From: Acinetobacter zhairuonensis | GTDB lineage: Bacteria > Pseudomonadota > Gammaproteobacteria > Pseudomonadales > Moraxellaceae | Direction: 5' to 3' | NCBI RefSeq assembly: GCF_022601715.1 | Contig: NZ_JAKVIM010000001.1 | Location: 62,001-126,000 of the forward strand | Length of the DNA stretch: 64,000 bases | In this document: one piece after another, positions 18,693 through 28,800 of the stretch | Layout of the letters: every line of letters begins with the position of its first letter | Position numbering within the stretch: position 1 is the stretch's first letter | The notes under the pieces: generated by a model | Told to the model about the DNA's origin: nothing | Seen by the model: the letters and a program-made list of their open reading frames with translations, nothing else | Database searches by the model: none | Position numbers and translations under genes: made by a program

Positions 18693-19613
18693 ATGAATGC
18701 AAACTTTACATGGCAAGGTCGACATGATGGGGATGGGGAGGAACATTTACGTATTCACCAAATCATCAATCGTCATCCAAAGGCTGAATATGCCCTGATT
18801 GGTTTTAGTTCAGATGAAGGGGTAAAACGCAATAAGGGACGAATTGGCGCGGCAGAAGCCCCCAATGCGATTCGTGCACAATTGGCGAATTTGCCCGTAC
18901 ATCAAAGCATGACCTTGCAAGATTTGGGTAATGTCATTTGTGAGCAGGGTCAGTTGGAACAGGCACAAGCAGCTTTGGCTAATGCAGTACAAAACTGTTT
19001 GGAAAAAGGCATGAAGCCGATTGTGCTGGGTGGTGGTCACGAAGTTGCTTTTGGTAGCTTCTCGGGATTGTTTCAGTATGTGCAACAACATCAACCACAG
19101 CAAAAAATTGGCATCATCAATTTTGACGCGCATTTTGACCTGCGCGAAGCCGAGCAGGTGACCTCGGGTACGCCATTTTTAAATGCAGCACAACTTTCGG
19201 CACAACATCAGCAAGATTTTCATTATTTGTGTATTGGTGTTGCCAAACATGCCAATACCAAAGTGTTGTTTGATACCGCGGATCGTTTGCAGTGTGACTA
19301 TATTTATGATCACGACTTACAAGTCGCTCAATTGCCTAGCTTGATTGAGAAAGTTCAAGCCTTTATGACGAAAGTCGATGTGCTGTACGTGACCATTGAT
19401 TTAGATGTTTTTCATGCCAGCATTGCGCCTGGGGTCAGCGCCCCTGCGGTGAAAGGCATTGATTTGAATGTCTTTGAACCTTTATTTCAAGCGATTAAAA
19501 AGACTGGAAAAATTCGGGTGTTTGATGTGGCGGAGTGCAATCCGCAGTTTGATTTGGATAACAGAACCGCCAAACTCGCAGCCTATCTGATTTTTAACTA
19601 TCTATTTGATTAA
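18693..19613 (+). CDS. hutG: Formimidoylglutamase
   Basis: 306-residue ureohydrolase (arginase/agmatinase fold) that converts N-formimidoyl-glutamate to glutamate and formamide. Binuclear manganese motifs are GGGHEVAFG, NFDAHFDLR and TIDLDVFHASIAPGVSAP. It is the final hut gene, 33 bp after hutI, and is followed by a terminator. The presence of this single-step enzyme rather than a deiminase/deformylase pair defines the formamide-releasing branch. An agmatinase identity is unlikely given the operon and the HutG-like C-terminal region. Confidence 0.93.
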   Translation: MNANFTWQGRHDGDGEEHLRIHQIINRHPKAEYALIGFSSDEGVKRNKGRIGAAEAPNAIRAQLANLPVHQSMTLQDLGNVICEQGQLEQAQAALANAVQNCLEKGMKPIVLGGGHEVAFGSFSGLFQYVQQHQPQQKIGIINFDAHFDLREAEQVTSGTPFLNAAQLSAQHQQDFHYLCIGVAKHANTKVLFDTADRLQCDYIYDHDLQVAQLPSLIEKVQAFMTKVDVLYVTIDLDVFHASIAPGVSAPAVKGIDLNVFEPLFQAIKKTGKIRVFDVAECNPQFDLDNRTAKLAAYLIFNYLFD

Positions 19614-19663
19614 ACGCATTTGATTTGAATCTAGCTGTTCTGCGCTTGCAGTAAGTTTTCTTG

Positions 19664-19698
19664 AAATCGCTCATCTTTAAAAGCTGGGCGATTTTTTA
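19664..19698 (+). terminator. Rho-independent terminator after hutG
   Basis: An AAATCGC / GCGATTT stem with an A+T-rich loop is followed by six T. Confidence 0.75.
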
Positions 19699-19871
19699 TG
19701 CGGGTGTGTATTTGGTTTTTATCTTTGAAATAGATTCATAACATTGCCAAAGGCTGCACAAGAATACATAAAGCATCGAAATCCATCATCAAACTGCGGA
19801 TTTCATTTTGTGCATAATTAGTTCAGAATAGGTTTTAAACCATGATTGAGTTGCGACTTTAGGAACAGTGT

Positions 19872-20357
19872 ATGAGCGTGATTTTACCCGTAGCACAACG
19901 TGGAGAAGACATATTAAAGCTGAAAGCTGCACCTGTTGCTGAAAGCGAATTTAATAGTGATTGGCTTCTGCAATTAGCATCTGCCATGCACGCCACCATG
20001 CTAGAACGCAATGGGGTAGGTATTGCGGCACCACAACTGTATATTTCCAAACAAGTTATTATTGTGGCTTCGCGTTCTAATCCACGCTATCCGGATGCGC
20101 CTGAAATGGATGCGGTGGTAATGCTCAATCCGCAGATTCTAGAATTTTCCGAAGCCACGTGTTTTGGGGAAGAAGGCTGTTTAAGTGTGCCCGATGAACG
20201 TGCTCAGGTCGAGCGTGCACAAAGCATTAAAGTGCTTTATCACACCCTAGCAGGTGATGTCATGGAAACCGTGTTCGAAGGGTTTCCCGCACGGATTGTG
20301 CAGCATGAAATTGATCATTTAAATGGGATTTTATTTGTCGATCGATTGACTGCCTAA
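19872..20357 (+). CDS. def: Peptide deformylase (paralogue type)
   Basis: 161-residue metalloenzyme that removes the N-formyl group from nascent proteins. Three motifs are intact: GVGIAAPQ (residues 48-55), EEGCLSVP with metal ligand Cys103, and QHEIDHL with His145, Glu146 and His149. It is not next to fmt, so it is probably a secondary deformylase rather than the housekeeping fmt-linked copy. A badly decayed relative lies at 23475-23911. It converges with the AraC gene, leaving one base between the stop codons. Confidence 0.92.
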   Translation: MSVILPVAQRGEDILKLKAAPVAESEFNSDWLLQLASAMHATMLERNGVGIAAPQLYISKQVIIVASRSNPRYPDAPEMDAVVMLNPQILEFSEATCFGEEGCLSVPDERAQVERAQSIKVLYHTLAGDVMETVFEGFPARIVQHEIDHLNGILFVDRLTA

Positions 20358-20358
20358 G

Positions 20359-21174
20359 CTATTCAGCATTGTTGTACGCGTCTTTATATTTAAATTGCTG
20401 CGGTGTTTGTCCCAAATGTCGCTTGAACATGGCACTGAAGGCACTGGGGTTGGTGTAACCCAGCGACTCCGAGATCTGTGCAATCGATTCGCCACTGGCA
20501 ATTTTACTCAAGGCTTGGGCAATGTGTACTTGTTGCAACCATGCCCGATAGGACAGCCCGGTTTCCTTTTGAAACATCCGCATCAGGGTTCTTGAACTGG
20601 TGCCAATTTCATCTGCCCACGTGTTTAAGGCTTTATGATGTTCCGGTGCTTGTAACAGCGCTTGGCAAATGCTCATCAGGCGTTTGTCCTGCGGCCACGG
20701 AATCTGAATCGGAAGCGAATTGGCTTTCTGAATTTCATCAAAAATCAGAATTTGTAATGCACGAGAAAGCTCATCAGAACTGAGTAATTCGGATGCAGGA
20801 ATGTGCTCAATCGCATTTAAACGAATCAGCAGTTCATGCAATAACTTGGTGACTCGAATAATAAAACACTGCTGACCCAAGACTGACGCGGCTTGGGCTT
20901 CGACCAGTGCCGTATTCATTTTGACCCGACTTAGTGACCTTACACTATGTTCTACATAGGCAGGAATCCAGAGCGCGCACATTGGCGGAATCAGCCAGAC
21001 ATGCTTTGGGGTAAACACTTGAATAATCCCTGTTGAGGCATAGAGAAACTGTGCTCGTGAATGATGATGAGCAGGGGTAATATCTCGGTAATTATGCTCA
21101 GAGGAACGTCCAATCACCAGTTCAGACATTTCCGTTTCAATCAGTGAATCTGAAATTTTCATGAAATTTGTCAC
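20359..21174 (-). CDS. AraC-family transcriptional regulator with cupin sensor domain
   Basis: 271-residue regulator. An N-terminal AraC-binding cupin (HHHSRAQFLYASTG, residues 36-49) is followed by two C-terminal helix-turn-helix units (residues 170-265), including AQISESLGYTNPSAFSAMFKR and the closing LGQTPQQFK. It is divergent from the Fsr-like exporter at 21259 with 84 bp between them, the usual arrangement of a local regulator with its transporter target. The inducer is unknown. Confidence 0.9.
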   Translation of the reverse strand: MTNFMKISDSLIETEMSELVIGRSSEHNYRDITPAHHHSRAQFLYASTGIIQVFTPKHVWLIPPMCALWIPAYVEHSVRSLSRVKMNTALVEAQAASVLGQQCFIIRVTKLLHELLIRLNAIEHIPASELLSSDELSRALQILIFDEIQKANSLPIQIPWPQDKRLMSICQALLQAPEHHKALNTWADEIGTSSRTLMRMFQKETGLSYRAWLQQVHIAQALSKIASGESIAQISESLGYTNPSAFSAMFKRHLGQTPQQFKYKDAYNNAE

Positions 21175-21258
21175 TTAGACAGGGATTATTGGAAGATAAC
21201 GCTATGAATGACATTTTACAATATTGCTTGAAATATCAATGATTGGAGTTTTTCAGCT

Positions 21259-22479
21259 ATGACGTCTTCAATGCAGGCGAAGGAAAGCATGGATGAAGCT
21301 GTGACAAGTCTTCAGCCACAAGGCATGATTGTAAAAATTGTCGGTGCAGTGGCACTGGCACATTTACTGAATGATTTGATTCAAGCGGTTCTGCCTGCGA
21401 TCTATCCGATGCTGAAAACCAATTTCTCGCTGAGTTTTGCCCAAGTTGGACTCATTTCATTGGTCTATCAAATTACGGGTTCATTGTTACAACCTTGGAT
21501 TGGGCTATATACCGATAAACATCCCAAACCGTATTTGTTGCCGCTCGGCATGCTGGTGACCTTGAGCGGGATTTTATTGTTAGCATTTTCACCGAGTTTT
21601 ACGGTACTGCTGATTGGGTCGGCTCTGATTGGCGTTGGCTCATCCACTTTCCACCCAGAAGCTTCGCGCGTGGCACGAATGGCATCGGGCGGGCGCTTTG
21701 GTACGGCACAATCGACCTTTCAGGTGGGCGGCAATACAGGTACTGCGATTGGACCGTTGTTGGCGGCACTGATTATTGTGCCGTTTGGACAACATGCAGT
21801 GGCGTTGTTGATTGTGTTTGCCTTGCTTGCCATTTGGGTGTTGTTCGGCGTGAGCCGTTGGAGCATCAACCACAGTAAAAAACAATTGGCTGCCAAGGCA
21901 CAACAGGTGCAAAGCAAATTGCATGGACGTCAGTTGGTGATTGCACTCTCGACCATCTGTGTGTTGATGTTTGCCAAATTTACCTATATTGCCAGTATTA
22001 GTAATTATTTTACTTTTTACTTGATGCATAAATTCCAGATCAGTCTGCAATCGGCACAGTTACATCTGTTTGCCTTCTTGGCTGCGGTGGCATTGGGAAC
22101 CTTTGCAGGTGGACCGATTGGCGACAAAATTGGACGTAAAGCGGTGATATGGGTGTCTTTTGTTGGCATGGCACCGTTCGCTTTAATGATGCCCTTTGCC
22201 AATCTGTTCTGGACTACGGTGCTGTCGGTCATGACTGGTTTGGTGTTGTCTTCTGCCTTTGCTGCCATGGTGGTGTATGCGCAAGAAGCTGTGCCAGGTC
22301 GAGTCGGTATGATTGCAGGTTTAATGTTCGGCTTAATGTTTGGCGTGAGCGGGATTGCCGCAGCAGGGCTGGGCTATTTGGCTGACTTAAACGGCATTGA
22401 ATGGGTGTTTGGTGTGTGCTCTTTGTTACCTTTACTCGGGTTTGCTACCGCCTTTTTACCGAAGACCCAAGCAAATTAA
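21259..22479 (+). CDS. fsr: MFS exporter, fosmidomycin-resistance (Fsr) type
   Basis: 406-residue major facilitator with about 12 membrane segments, close in sequence to E. coli Fsr: ALAHLLNDLIQAVLPAIYP, GSSTFHPEASRVARMASGGR and the central GDKIGRKAVIW loop all match that family. Fsr exports fosmidomycin and possibly natural quaternary or phosphonate compounds. An AraC regulator lies divergently upstream, and a strong terminator at 22508 follows. The start ATG 21259 follows GGAG at a somewhat long distance, so slightly later starts are possible. Confidence 0.88.
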   Translation: MTSSMQAKESMDEAVTSLQPQGMIVKIVGAVALAHLLNDLIQAVLPAIYPMLKTNFSLSFAQVGLISLVYQITGSLLQPWIGLYTDKHPKPYLLPLGMLVTLSGILLLAFSPSFTVLLIGSALIGVGSSTFHPEASRVARMASGGRFGTAQSTFQVGGNTGTAIGPLLAALIIVPFGQHAVALLIVFALLAIWVLFGVSRWSINHSKKQLAAKAQQVQSKLHGRQLVIALSTICVLMFAKFTYIASISNYFTFYLMHKFQISLQSAQLHLFAFLAAVALGTFAGGPIGDKIGRKAVIWVSFVGMAPFALMMPFANLFWTTVLSVMTGLVLSSAFAAMVVYAQEAVPGRVGMIAGLMFGLMFGVSGIAAAGLGYLADLNGIEWVFGVCSLLPLLGFATAFLPKTQAN

Positions 22480-22507
22480 ACTGATTACAGCAGAACTTTA
22501 CATTCAG

Positions 22508-22547
22508 ACGCGCTATCTTATGAGAAGAATAAGATAGCGCGTTTTTC
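22508..22547 (+). terminator. Rho-independent terminator after the fsr-like gene
   Basis: A long stem (ACGCGCTATCTTA / TAAGATAGCGCGT) is followed by TTTTT. Confidence 0.94.
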
Positions 22548-22621
22548 TTTTGGCTGTTCATTGTAATCCAAAAAACAATTCAATGTTGGATTGAGCGCTT
22601 TAATTCTGGAGGATGAATGCC

Positions 22622-23092
22622 ATGACTGATTCCGATACTCACTTAAGATTCACTTTAGGTTTGGAACAACTCCGCTTTGATATTGATGGGCAGCATTTTC
22701 AGGTCAATAAAGGCTTAGGTTTTATTCAGGCGAACAGTATGCGTCATGGGGTACTGGATGAACTTGCGATTGAACTGATGATTTATGTGATTGAAGAAAT
22801 ATTAGAATCGGTTCCCGTCCAGTATGCCCAACCCAAAAGTGCAATCAGTACGGATGCTTTATTTCAGCAAGTTCTGAGTTTATTTTTCCCAAATCAGTAC
22901 AGTATAAGTCGTGTACAGCTTGAAAGTGGCTTTAATGCATTTCTTGAGTGTCGGGAATATTATGTGTGTAAAGTAGCTGAGCAGGGCGTATTCAGTCTGG
23001 TTTACTTTATATTTTTACGCGAGATGATGCATCACTGGAATGTGGTCGACATAACGTTCGTCGAGTCGCTTGAAACGGCTAAGTCACTTTAA
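22622..23092 (+). CDS. Hypothetical protein of about 156 residues
   Basis: I do not recognise the family. The predicted protein is soluble, with no signal peptide or membrane helix, mildly acidic, and has a Phe/Tyr-rich C-terminal third. ATG 22622 is chosen over 22613 because the ribosome site CTGGAGG ends at 22612, leaving a 9-base gap to 22622 and none to 22613. It overlaps the end of the opposite-strand small membrane protein gene by 4 bp. Codon use resembles the neighbours, so it is probably a real lineage-specific gene. Confidence 0.7.
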   Translation: MTDSDTHLRFTLGLEQLRFDIDGQHFQVNKGLGFIQANSMRHGVLDELAIELMIYVIEEILESVPVQYAQPKSAISTDALFQQVLSLFFPNQYSISRVQLESGFNAFLECREYYVCKVAEQGVFSLVYFIFLREMMHHWNVVDITFVESLETAKSL

Positions 23093-23292
23093 AAACGTAA
23101 AAAATAGGGAATGACAGACAGTAAAATACCAATGCCACTGAGCAAAACATTGCTTTCTATAAAATAAGGAAAAACCATCAAAATCAGACCTGCAACAAAG
23201 GGCATGGTCATTTTTTGTTTTTTGCCATAAAGAAAATAGCCTAAACCAATTGAGCTAAAGATTACGCCTAGAAAGAGTTGGGTAGTGTTCAT
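23089..23292 (-). CDS. Small membrane protein (67 residues)
   Basis: The 67-residue protein is almost entirely hydrophobic, with a first helix at residues 5-22, a YGKKQK cytoplasmic loop, then one long or two short helices to residue 66. This helix-GYFLYGKKQK-helix pattern recurs in short conserved membrane proteins of Acinetobacter and Pseudomonas, some loosely labelled amino acid transport proteins. Function is unknown. It converges on the preceding hypothetical gene with a 4-bp overlap. Confidence 0.72.
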   Translation of the reverse strand: MNTTQLFLGVIFSSIGLGYFLYGKKQKMTMPFVAGLILMVFPYFIESNVLLSGIGILLSVIPYFLRF

Positions 23293-23372
23293 GATGATAT
23301 TTCGTGCATTGTAATTCTCTGGTAGATATTATGCCAGGATTGTTAAAAGAAGATATAAAAACTAAGAGTGCC

Positions 23373-23474
23373 ATGATGCAACTTTATAACAAGAACTTAA
23401 AACTTCCATCGCGTGATTTGCGTAGCAATATGACCGATGCAGAACAATGGCTATGGCAAAGATTACGCCGTTAG
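23373..23474 (+). pseudogene. N-terminal fragment of a DUF559 (YcjD-like endonuclease-fold) gene
   Basis: Thirty-three codons encode a peptide ending TDAEQWLWQRLRR and then TAG at 23472. The TDAEQ-LW-LRRRQ motif is the opening of DUF559 proteins, which have a Vsr-like endonuclease fold and run to about 120 residues. Here everything after that motif is gone. The same frame continues past the stop straight into deformylase-like sequence, so the fragment is the 5' half of a chimera. Confidence 0.7.
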
Positions 23475-23911
23475 CAAATTTTAAAAATTAAAGCGCCAGC
23501 GGTTGCTCATGGAGAGTTCAATAGTGAGTGGTTATTGCAACTGGCTTATGCGATGCACGCCACCATGCTTGAGTGTAATGGTTTAGGGATTATAGCTCCG
23601 CAAGTTTATATCTCTAAGCGAGTGATTATTGTCGCTTCTAGTGCTAATCCTTATTATCCAGATGCCCTTGAAATGGATCCAGTAGTGATGGTGAACCTTG
23701 AGATTATAGAGTTTTCTCAAGCGACTTGTTTGGGTGAAGAAGGGGATTTGAGTGTGCCAAATGAACGTGGAGAGGTGGAAAGAGCACAAGTAGTCAAAGT
23801 GCGTTATTACACTTTACAAGGTGAAGTGGTTGTGAGGGTTTTCCTGCACGTCTTGTTCAGCATGAAGTTGCTCATTTAAATGGTGTGTTATTTTTGGACA
23901 GGTTGATTTAG
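23475..23911 (+). pseudogene. Decayed peptide deformylase paralogue
   Basis: Translation after the TAG at 23472 gives a deformylase lacking its first dozen residues and clearly related to the intact copy at 19872 (shared AMHATMLE-NG-GI-APQ-YISK segment). It is non-functional by three criteria. The metal ligand Cys of motif II is Asp (EEGDLSVP). The frame shifts near 23826, where several codons are lost. In the restored frame motif III reads HEVAH in place of HEIDH. The tail ends at TAG 23909. Confidence 0.85.
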
Positions 23912-24125
23912 TAATACTTATTATCCAATTTTTATTATTGGATGCATGTTATAGATGCTTTGGATATCGAGCTGGAAATGTTTGATTAAGTGAGTATGTA
24001 CTTCGTAGAGTGTTGAAAATTACTAAAGCGGAAATATTGTTATGAACTTCACCATGTGAATCTGTATATAAAAGTGCCATTGAATTGATTTAACCAAGAT
24101 TTGACTGATTCATGATGTCGGAAAA

Positions 24126-24299
24126 CGGATGTTTCTGGAAGGGATTGATGATGTGACTGATGATGTCATAGCTTATTTTGGGTTGATCCCGCACAGCATT
24201 TGGATCACGCAAAAATGCACAAAGATCGAGTCTTGCATGTTTATCAAAATCTTTAGGATTTGATTGAAAAGCATAAAGAGCTGTAAGACATTGAACCTA
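24126..24299 (+). pseudogene. Unidentified gene relic
   Basis: Two adjoining frames read like one broken protein. MFLEGIDDVTDDVIAYFG ends near 24182, and after a one-base shift DPAQHLDHAKMHKDRVLHVY follows from 24185. Two in-frame stops then interrupt QNL-DLIEKHKEL-DIEP. The composition is protein-like, but I cannot name the family. An inverted repeat (24293-24319) overlaps the end. Confidence 0.35.
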
Positions 24300-24319
24300 T
24301 ATTTCAATGATATAGGTTC
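24293..24319. repeat. 10-bp inverted repeat
   Basis: GAACCTATAT (24293-24302) and ATATAGGTTC (24310-24319) are perfectly complementary with a 7-nt spacer. No T-run follows. Confidence 0.55.
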
Positions 24320-24454
24320 TAAATGATTGAGATGTTTTACCTGAGTAAGGTTTAAAATCGCGCTAAATATAGTTAGATGGACTGTCGCTTTCAGGGCGAA
24401 TTTAATTAAAAGTTTATTTATACTGGGCATCTTGGTTTATGAAGAATATTTAGA

Positions 24455-24925
24455 ATGAAGAATAAAATACTTGGTTTAGCGTTGATCTGTATGGTTTCGC
24501 AGTCACTTTTTGCAGCTCCATTTGTACAACCTATTATTCAGGGCAAAATTTACAGTAATTGGGAGGTGCCTATACGTTCATTAGGTAAGCCGAAAAGTGT
24601 CATTAAAGGGAAACTAGATGAATGTAATGGTGGTTATTTCCCTGATGAGTACGATTATGGCAGTTTTAAAATTTTAGATACGGGCGTTATTAAAGAAGTT
24701 TATTTAAGTCAAAATAATGAACTACTGTTTCACAGTCAAAAAATTCGTGGTGGAGTAGATCAAAAGAATTTTATGCAACAATTTAAAAAATATGAATTGT
24801 GGATAGACACTGAAAACAAGAATGTTGTTTATAGTGGGCTTGCTGAAAGTGGAAATGATTCTATAGAGTTCGTCTTTAAAGATGGAAAACTTCTAAAATA
24901 TAAATTGTTCTTTGATGATTGTTAA
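24455..24925 (+). CDS. Hypothetical secreted protein
   Basis: 156 residues with a good Sec signal peptide (MKNKILGLALICMVSQSLFA, cleavage before APFVQP). The mature part has two cysteines (in DECNGG and the C-terminal DDC) that may form a disulfide. The family was not recognised. It is A+T-rich and sits in an eroded neighbourhood, which suggests an accessory gene. Start ATG 24455 follows a weak AGAAT site. Confidence 0.65.
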   Translation: MKNKILGLALICMVSQSLFAAPFVQPIIQGKIYSNWEVPIRSLGKPKSVIKGKLDECNGGYFPDEYDYGSFKILDTGVIKEVYLSQNNELLFHSQKIRGGVDQKNFMQQFKKYELWIDTENKNVVYSGLAESGNDSIEFVFKDGKLLKYKLFFDDC

Positions 24926-25019
24926 TTTTTTGAGAATGGTAAGTATAGAAATAGATTAATGGCTGAAATATGAGTGTTTTAGCCAATTTAAAATATATTT
25001 TAGAGGCGGCAGAAGTGAG

Positions 25020-25592
25020 TCAGAGATAGTTGAGTTTTTTTAAAATAAACTTATAGATATGACCCCAAAAGATCATAAAAACTCCTCCACAACTGAACGC
25101 TAAGAAGATAGCTATAGTTACATAAGAGACTTTACTTTTAGCTTCATATAATTTCATGAGCTGGCGGTCTTCCCATTTATGTTGAAATTCCCTTTTGGCA
25201 ACAGAGTCAACCCAAATTATATTTTTAATCATAAATTTATCGTTTATTTTTATAATATCTGCTTTTTTTATTTGATGGTTTAGAGCTTTGTCTTGATCAT
25301 GAGTACAGATAGTTTCCAAATAGCTTGAACAGTCAAAAAGATAGATTCTTTTTTGATTTTCAGTGATGAATATCGTATCTAATTTATTAAATTTTCTAAT
25401 ACTGAATTCATAACTCATGTGCTTATCTGTTTCGAGATGCTGATGCGGTGTTATTTTAATTATCTTATTGGGTATGAGAAGTTTATGAATGCTTAAAGAC
25501 ATTATGAGAAGAAGGAATGCTATAAAGATGAAAGCAATAATAGTTGCTAGGTTCTTTTTATGTTCTTGATTTAATTTTGAATCTATAATCAT
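25020..25592 (-). CDS. Hypothetical inner membrane protein with periplasmic domain
   Basis: 190 residues: a hydrophobic helix at residues 15-38, a roughly 110-residue polar domain with a Cys pair in DCSSYLETICTHD, and a second helix at 155-180. The layout suggests that both termini are cytoplasmic and a domain faces the periplasm. It resembles DUF3592-type architecture only in general shape. The family is unrecognised. It is very A+T-rich compared with metH next door. Confidence 0.6.
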   Translation of the reverse strand: MIIDSKLNQEHKKNLATIIAFIFIAFLLLIMSLSIHKLLIPNKIIKITPHQHLETDKHMSYEFSIRKFNKLDTIFITENQKRIYLFDCSSYLETICTHDQDKALNHQIKKADIIKINDKFMIKNIIWVDSVAKREFQHKWEDRQLMKLYEAKSKVSYVTIAIFLAFSCGGVFMIFWGHIYKFILKKLNYL

Positions 25593-25769
25593 TTAAAATT
25601 GAATGGGGGCGAATTCTATGAATATTAAATTTTACTACAATTCCTAAAATTTAAAAAATTAAGCTTTCAAGTTAATAACGTAAAAACAGTTTTATTAATG
25701 GGTTAAATCCATTTAGAAGCTGATATCTTATGTACATAGCTTCTACAATATTTAATTTTGATTGATATA

Positions 25770-25797
25770 AAAAATCCCCTCCAATGAGGGGATTTTC
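25770..25797 (-). terminator. Rho-independent terminator after metH
   Basis: An AAAATCCCCTC / GAGGGGATTTT stem lies just past the metH stop, with a T-run on the minus strand. Confidence 0.9.
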
Positions 25798-25805
25798 TTT
25801 ATCGC

Positions 25806-28800
25806 TTAAGCAATCGAATCATCTAAATTCGGTGCTAACCAACGTTTTGCCACATCCAGTGACCAACCCTTACGCTTCGCATAATCCTCAAGCTGATCTT
25901 GAGAAATCTTGCCCACGTTAAAGTATTCACTTTCAGGGTGCGAATAATAGAAACCACTGACAGAAGAAGGCGGCATCATCGCGAAATGTTCAGTTAACTT
26001 GGTCCCAATTTTCGCTTCAGAACCTAACCAGTCGAACAATGCCGCTTTTTCAGAATGTTCAGGGCAAGCAGGGTAGCCTGGTGCAGGACGAATACCGACA
26101 TACTTCTCTTTAATCAGTTCGTCATTACTCAAGGTTTCATCAGCTTTATAGCCCCAGAACTCTTTACGAATACGCTCGTGTAAGTGCTCGGCAAAAGCTT
26201 CAGCAAAACGATCCGCTAAAGACTGAACCAAGATCGCAGAGTAGTCATCACCTTTGGCTTTATATTCGTTTGCCAACTCTTCCGCACCGAAAATTGACAC
26301 GGTAAAGCCGCCCAAATAATCTTGCTGAGTCGTTGTCGGCTTAATGTAGTCGGCCAAAGACAAGTTTGGTTTGCCTGTCACTTTGTCAGACTGCTGACGT
26401 AAATGTTCGAAAGTATGAGTAACTTGCTGACCTGCTTCATCAAACACGCTGACCGTATCTGCACCTGTACGTTGTGCAGGGTATAAACCAAACACTGCAC
26501 GCGCATCGAAACGATTATTGTCGATAATGTCTTTGAGCATCGCTTGCGCTTGGTTGTACAAATCAGTTGCAGCTTCACCGACCACTTCATCTTCTAGGAT
26601 TTTCGGGAATTTACCCGCCAAGCTCCAAGAAATAAAGAACGGAGTCCAGTCAAAATATTCAACCAGTGTCGCCAATGGATAGTTGGTAATGACTTGCGTA
26701 CCTAAAGCATTTGGCTTTGGTGGTACATAGTTGTCATCAATCTTAAAGCCATTTTCAACCGATTCTGTATAGCTCAGTTTCGCAGCTTTCGGTTGCTTGT
26801 TGGCTAAACGTTCACGAATTTTGGCATATTCAGCACGCTGTTCTGCAATAAAGTTGCCACGCATTTCTTTCGAAAGCAGGGTGGTTGCTACACCCACCGC
26901 ACGCGATGCATCAGCCACATAAATCACCGCATCATTTGAATATTGCGGGTCAATTTTCACTGCGGTATGCGCTTTAGATGTGGTCGCACCACCAATCAAC
27001 AATGGAATGTTGAAGCCTTTACGTTGCATTTCTTTGGCAACAAACACCATTTCATCCAAAGATGGAGTGATCAAACCCGACAACCCGATGATGTCACATT
27101 TCTCATCAATCGCGGTTTGCAAGATCTTCTCGGCAGGCACCATTACGCCAAGGTCAACAATATCGTAACCATTACAGCCAAGGACCACGCCCACAATATT
27201 TTTACCAATATCGTGTACGTCGCCTTTTACGGTCGCCATCAACACTTTACCTTTAGACTGGCTGCCCGTTTTTTCCGCTTCGATGTACGGATTCAGCCAA
27301 GCAACGGCTTGTTTCATTACACGTGCAGATTTCACTACTTGTGGTAAGAACATTTTGCCCGAACCGAACAAGTCACCGACCACGTTCATGCCATCCATCA
27401 AGGCGCCTTCAATTACATCTAGAGGACGCTTGGCTTTGAGACGTGCTTCTTCGGTATCTTCATCAATATACGTGGTGATGCCTTTGACTAAGGCATATTC
27501 AAGACGTTTTTCAACCGATTCATTACGCCATTCAAGGTTTTCTGCTTCACGCTGTGCACCGCTGTGACCACGGAATTTTTCAGCAACTTCGAGTAATTTC
27601 TCAGTTGCATTTTGACCTGATTCACCTTGGTTCTGGTTCAAGACAACATCTTCAACCGCATCTTTCAGTTCTTGTGGGATGTCATCATAAATCGCCATTT
27701 GGCCTGCGTTCACAATCCCCATGGTCATGCCTTGTTTGATGGCATGGTAAAGGAATACCGAGTGAATCGCTTCACGTACAGGTTCATTGCCACGGAAGGA
27801 GAAAGATACGTTCGACACACCACCTGAAATCATGGCATGTGGTAAGTTTTGTTTGATCCAACCTGTTGCTTCAATAAAGTCCACAGCATAGTTGTTGTGT
27901 TCTTCAATCCCTGTTGCTACCGCAAATACGTTCGGGTCAAAAATAATGTCTTCAGCAGGGTAGCCAATTTCATTGACTAAGATGTCATAAGAACGCTTAC
28001 AGATTTCACGCTTACGCGCAGCAGTATCTGCCTGACCGACTTCGTCAAATGCCATCACAATAATGGCAGCACCATATTGACGGCAAAGGCGAGCTTTTTC
28101 GACAAACTCGTCATAACCTTCTTTTAAGGAAATTGAGTTGACAACAGGTTTACCTTGCACGCATTTCAAACCTGCTTCAATGATTTCCCATTTAGATGAG
28201 TCAATCATGATCGGCACACGTGAAATATCAGGCTCAGAGGCAACGAGATTTAAGAAATGCACCATCGCAGTTTGCGAATCGAGCATACCTTCATCCATGT
28301 TGATGTCGATGATCTGCGCGCCTGCTTCAACCTGTTGTTGCGCAACTTCTAAAGCTTCAGCAAAGTTTTCTTCACGAATTAAACGCAGGAACTTTTTCGA
28401 ACCTGTGACGTTGGTACGTTCACCCACGTTCACAAATAGTGAGTGATCGTAAATGTTAAACGGTTCTAAACCACTTAAACGGCACGCAGGTACGGTTTCA
28501 GGCACTTGACGTGGCTTAATGTCTTTCACGGCATTGTAAATGGCACGAATGTGGTCTGGCGTGGTACCACAGCAACCACCGGTGATGTTAATCAAACCGC
28601 TTTCAGCAAATTCTTTTAAGAAAGCCGCTGTTTGCTCTGGGGTTTCATCATATTCACCAAAAGCATTTGGCAAACCTGCGTTTGGATGCGCAGAGACAAA
28701 GGTATCTGCAACATCTGCAATGGTCTTGATGTGTGGACGCATGGCATCTGCACCCAAGGCACAGTTAAAACCAATCGACAGCAAGTCACCATGACGTACT

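Noticed and set aside
24173..24430. 85-codon minus-strand frame
   Set aside because: Its sequence is generic hydrophobic and overlaps plus-strand relic sequence and an inverted repeat; no ribosome site. The plus-strand relic explains the region better.
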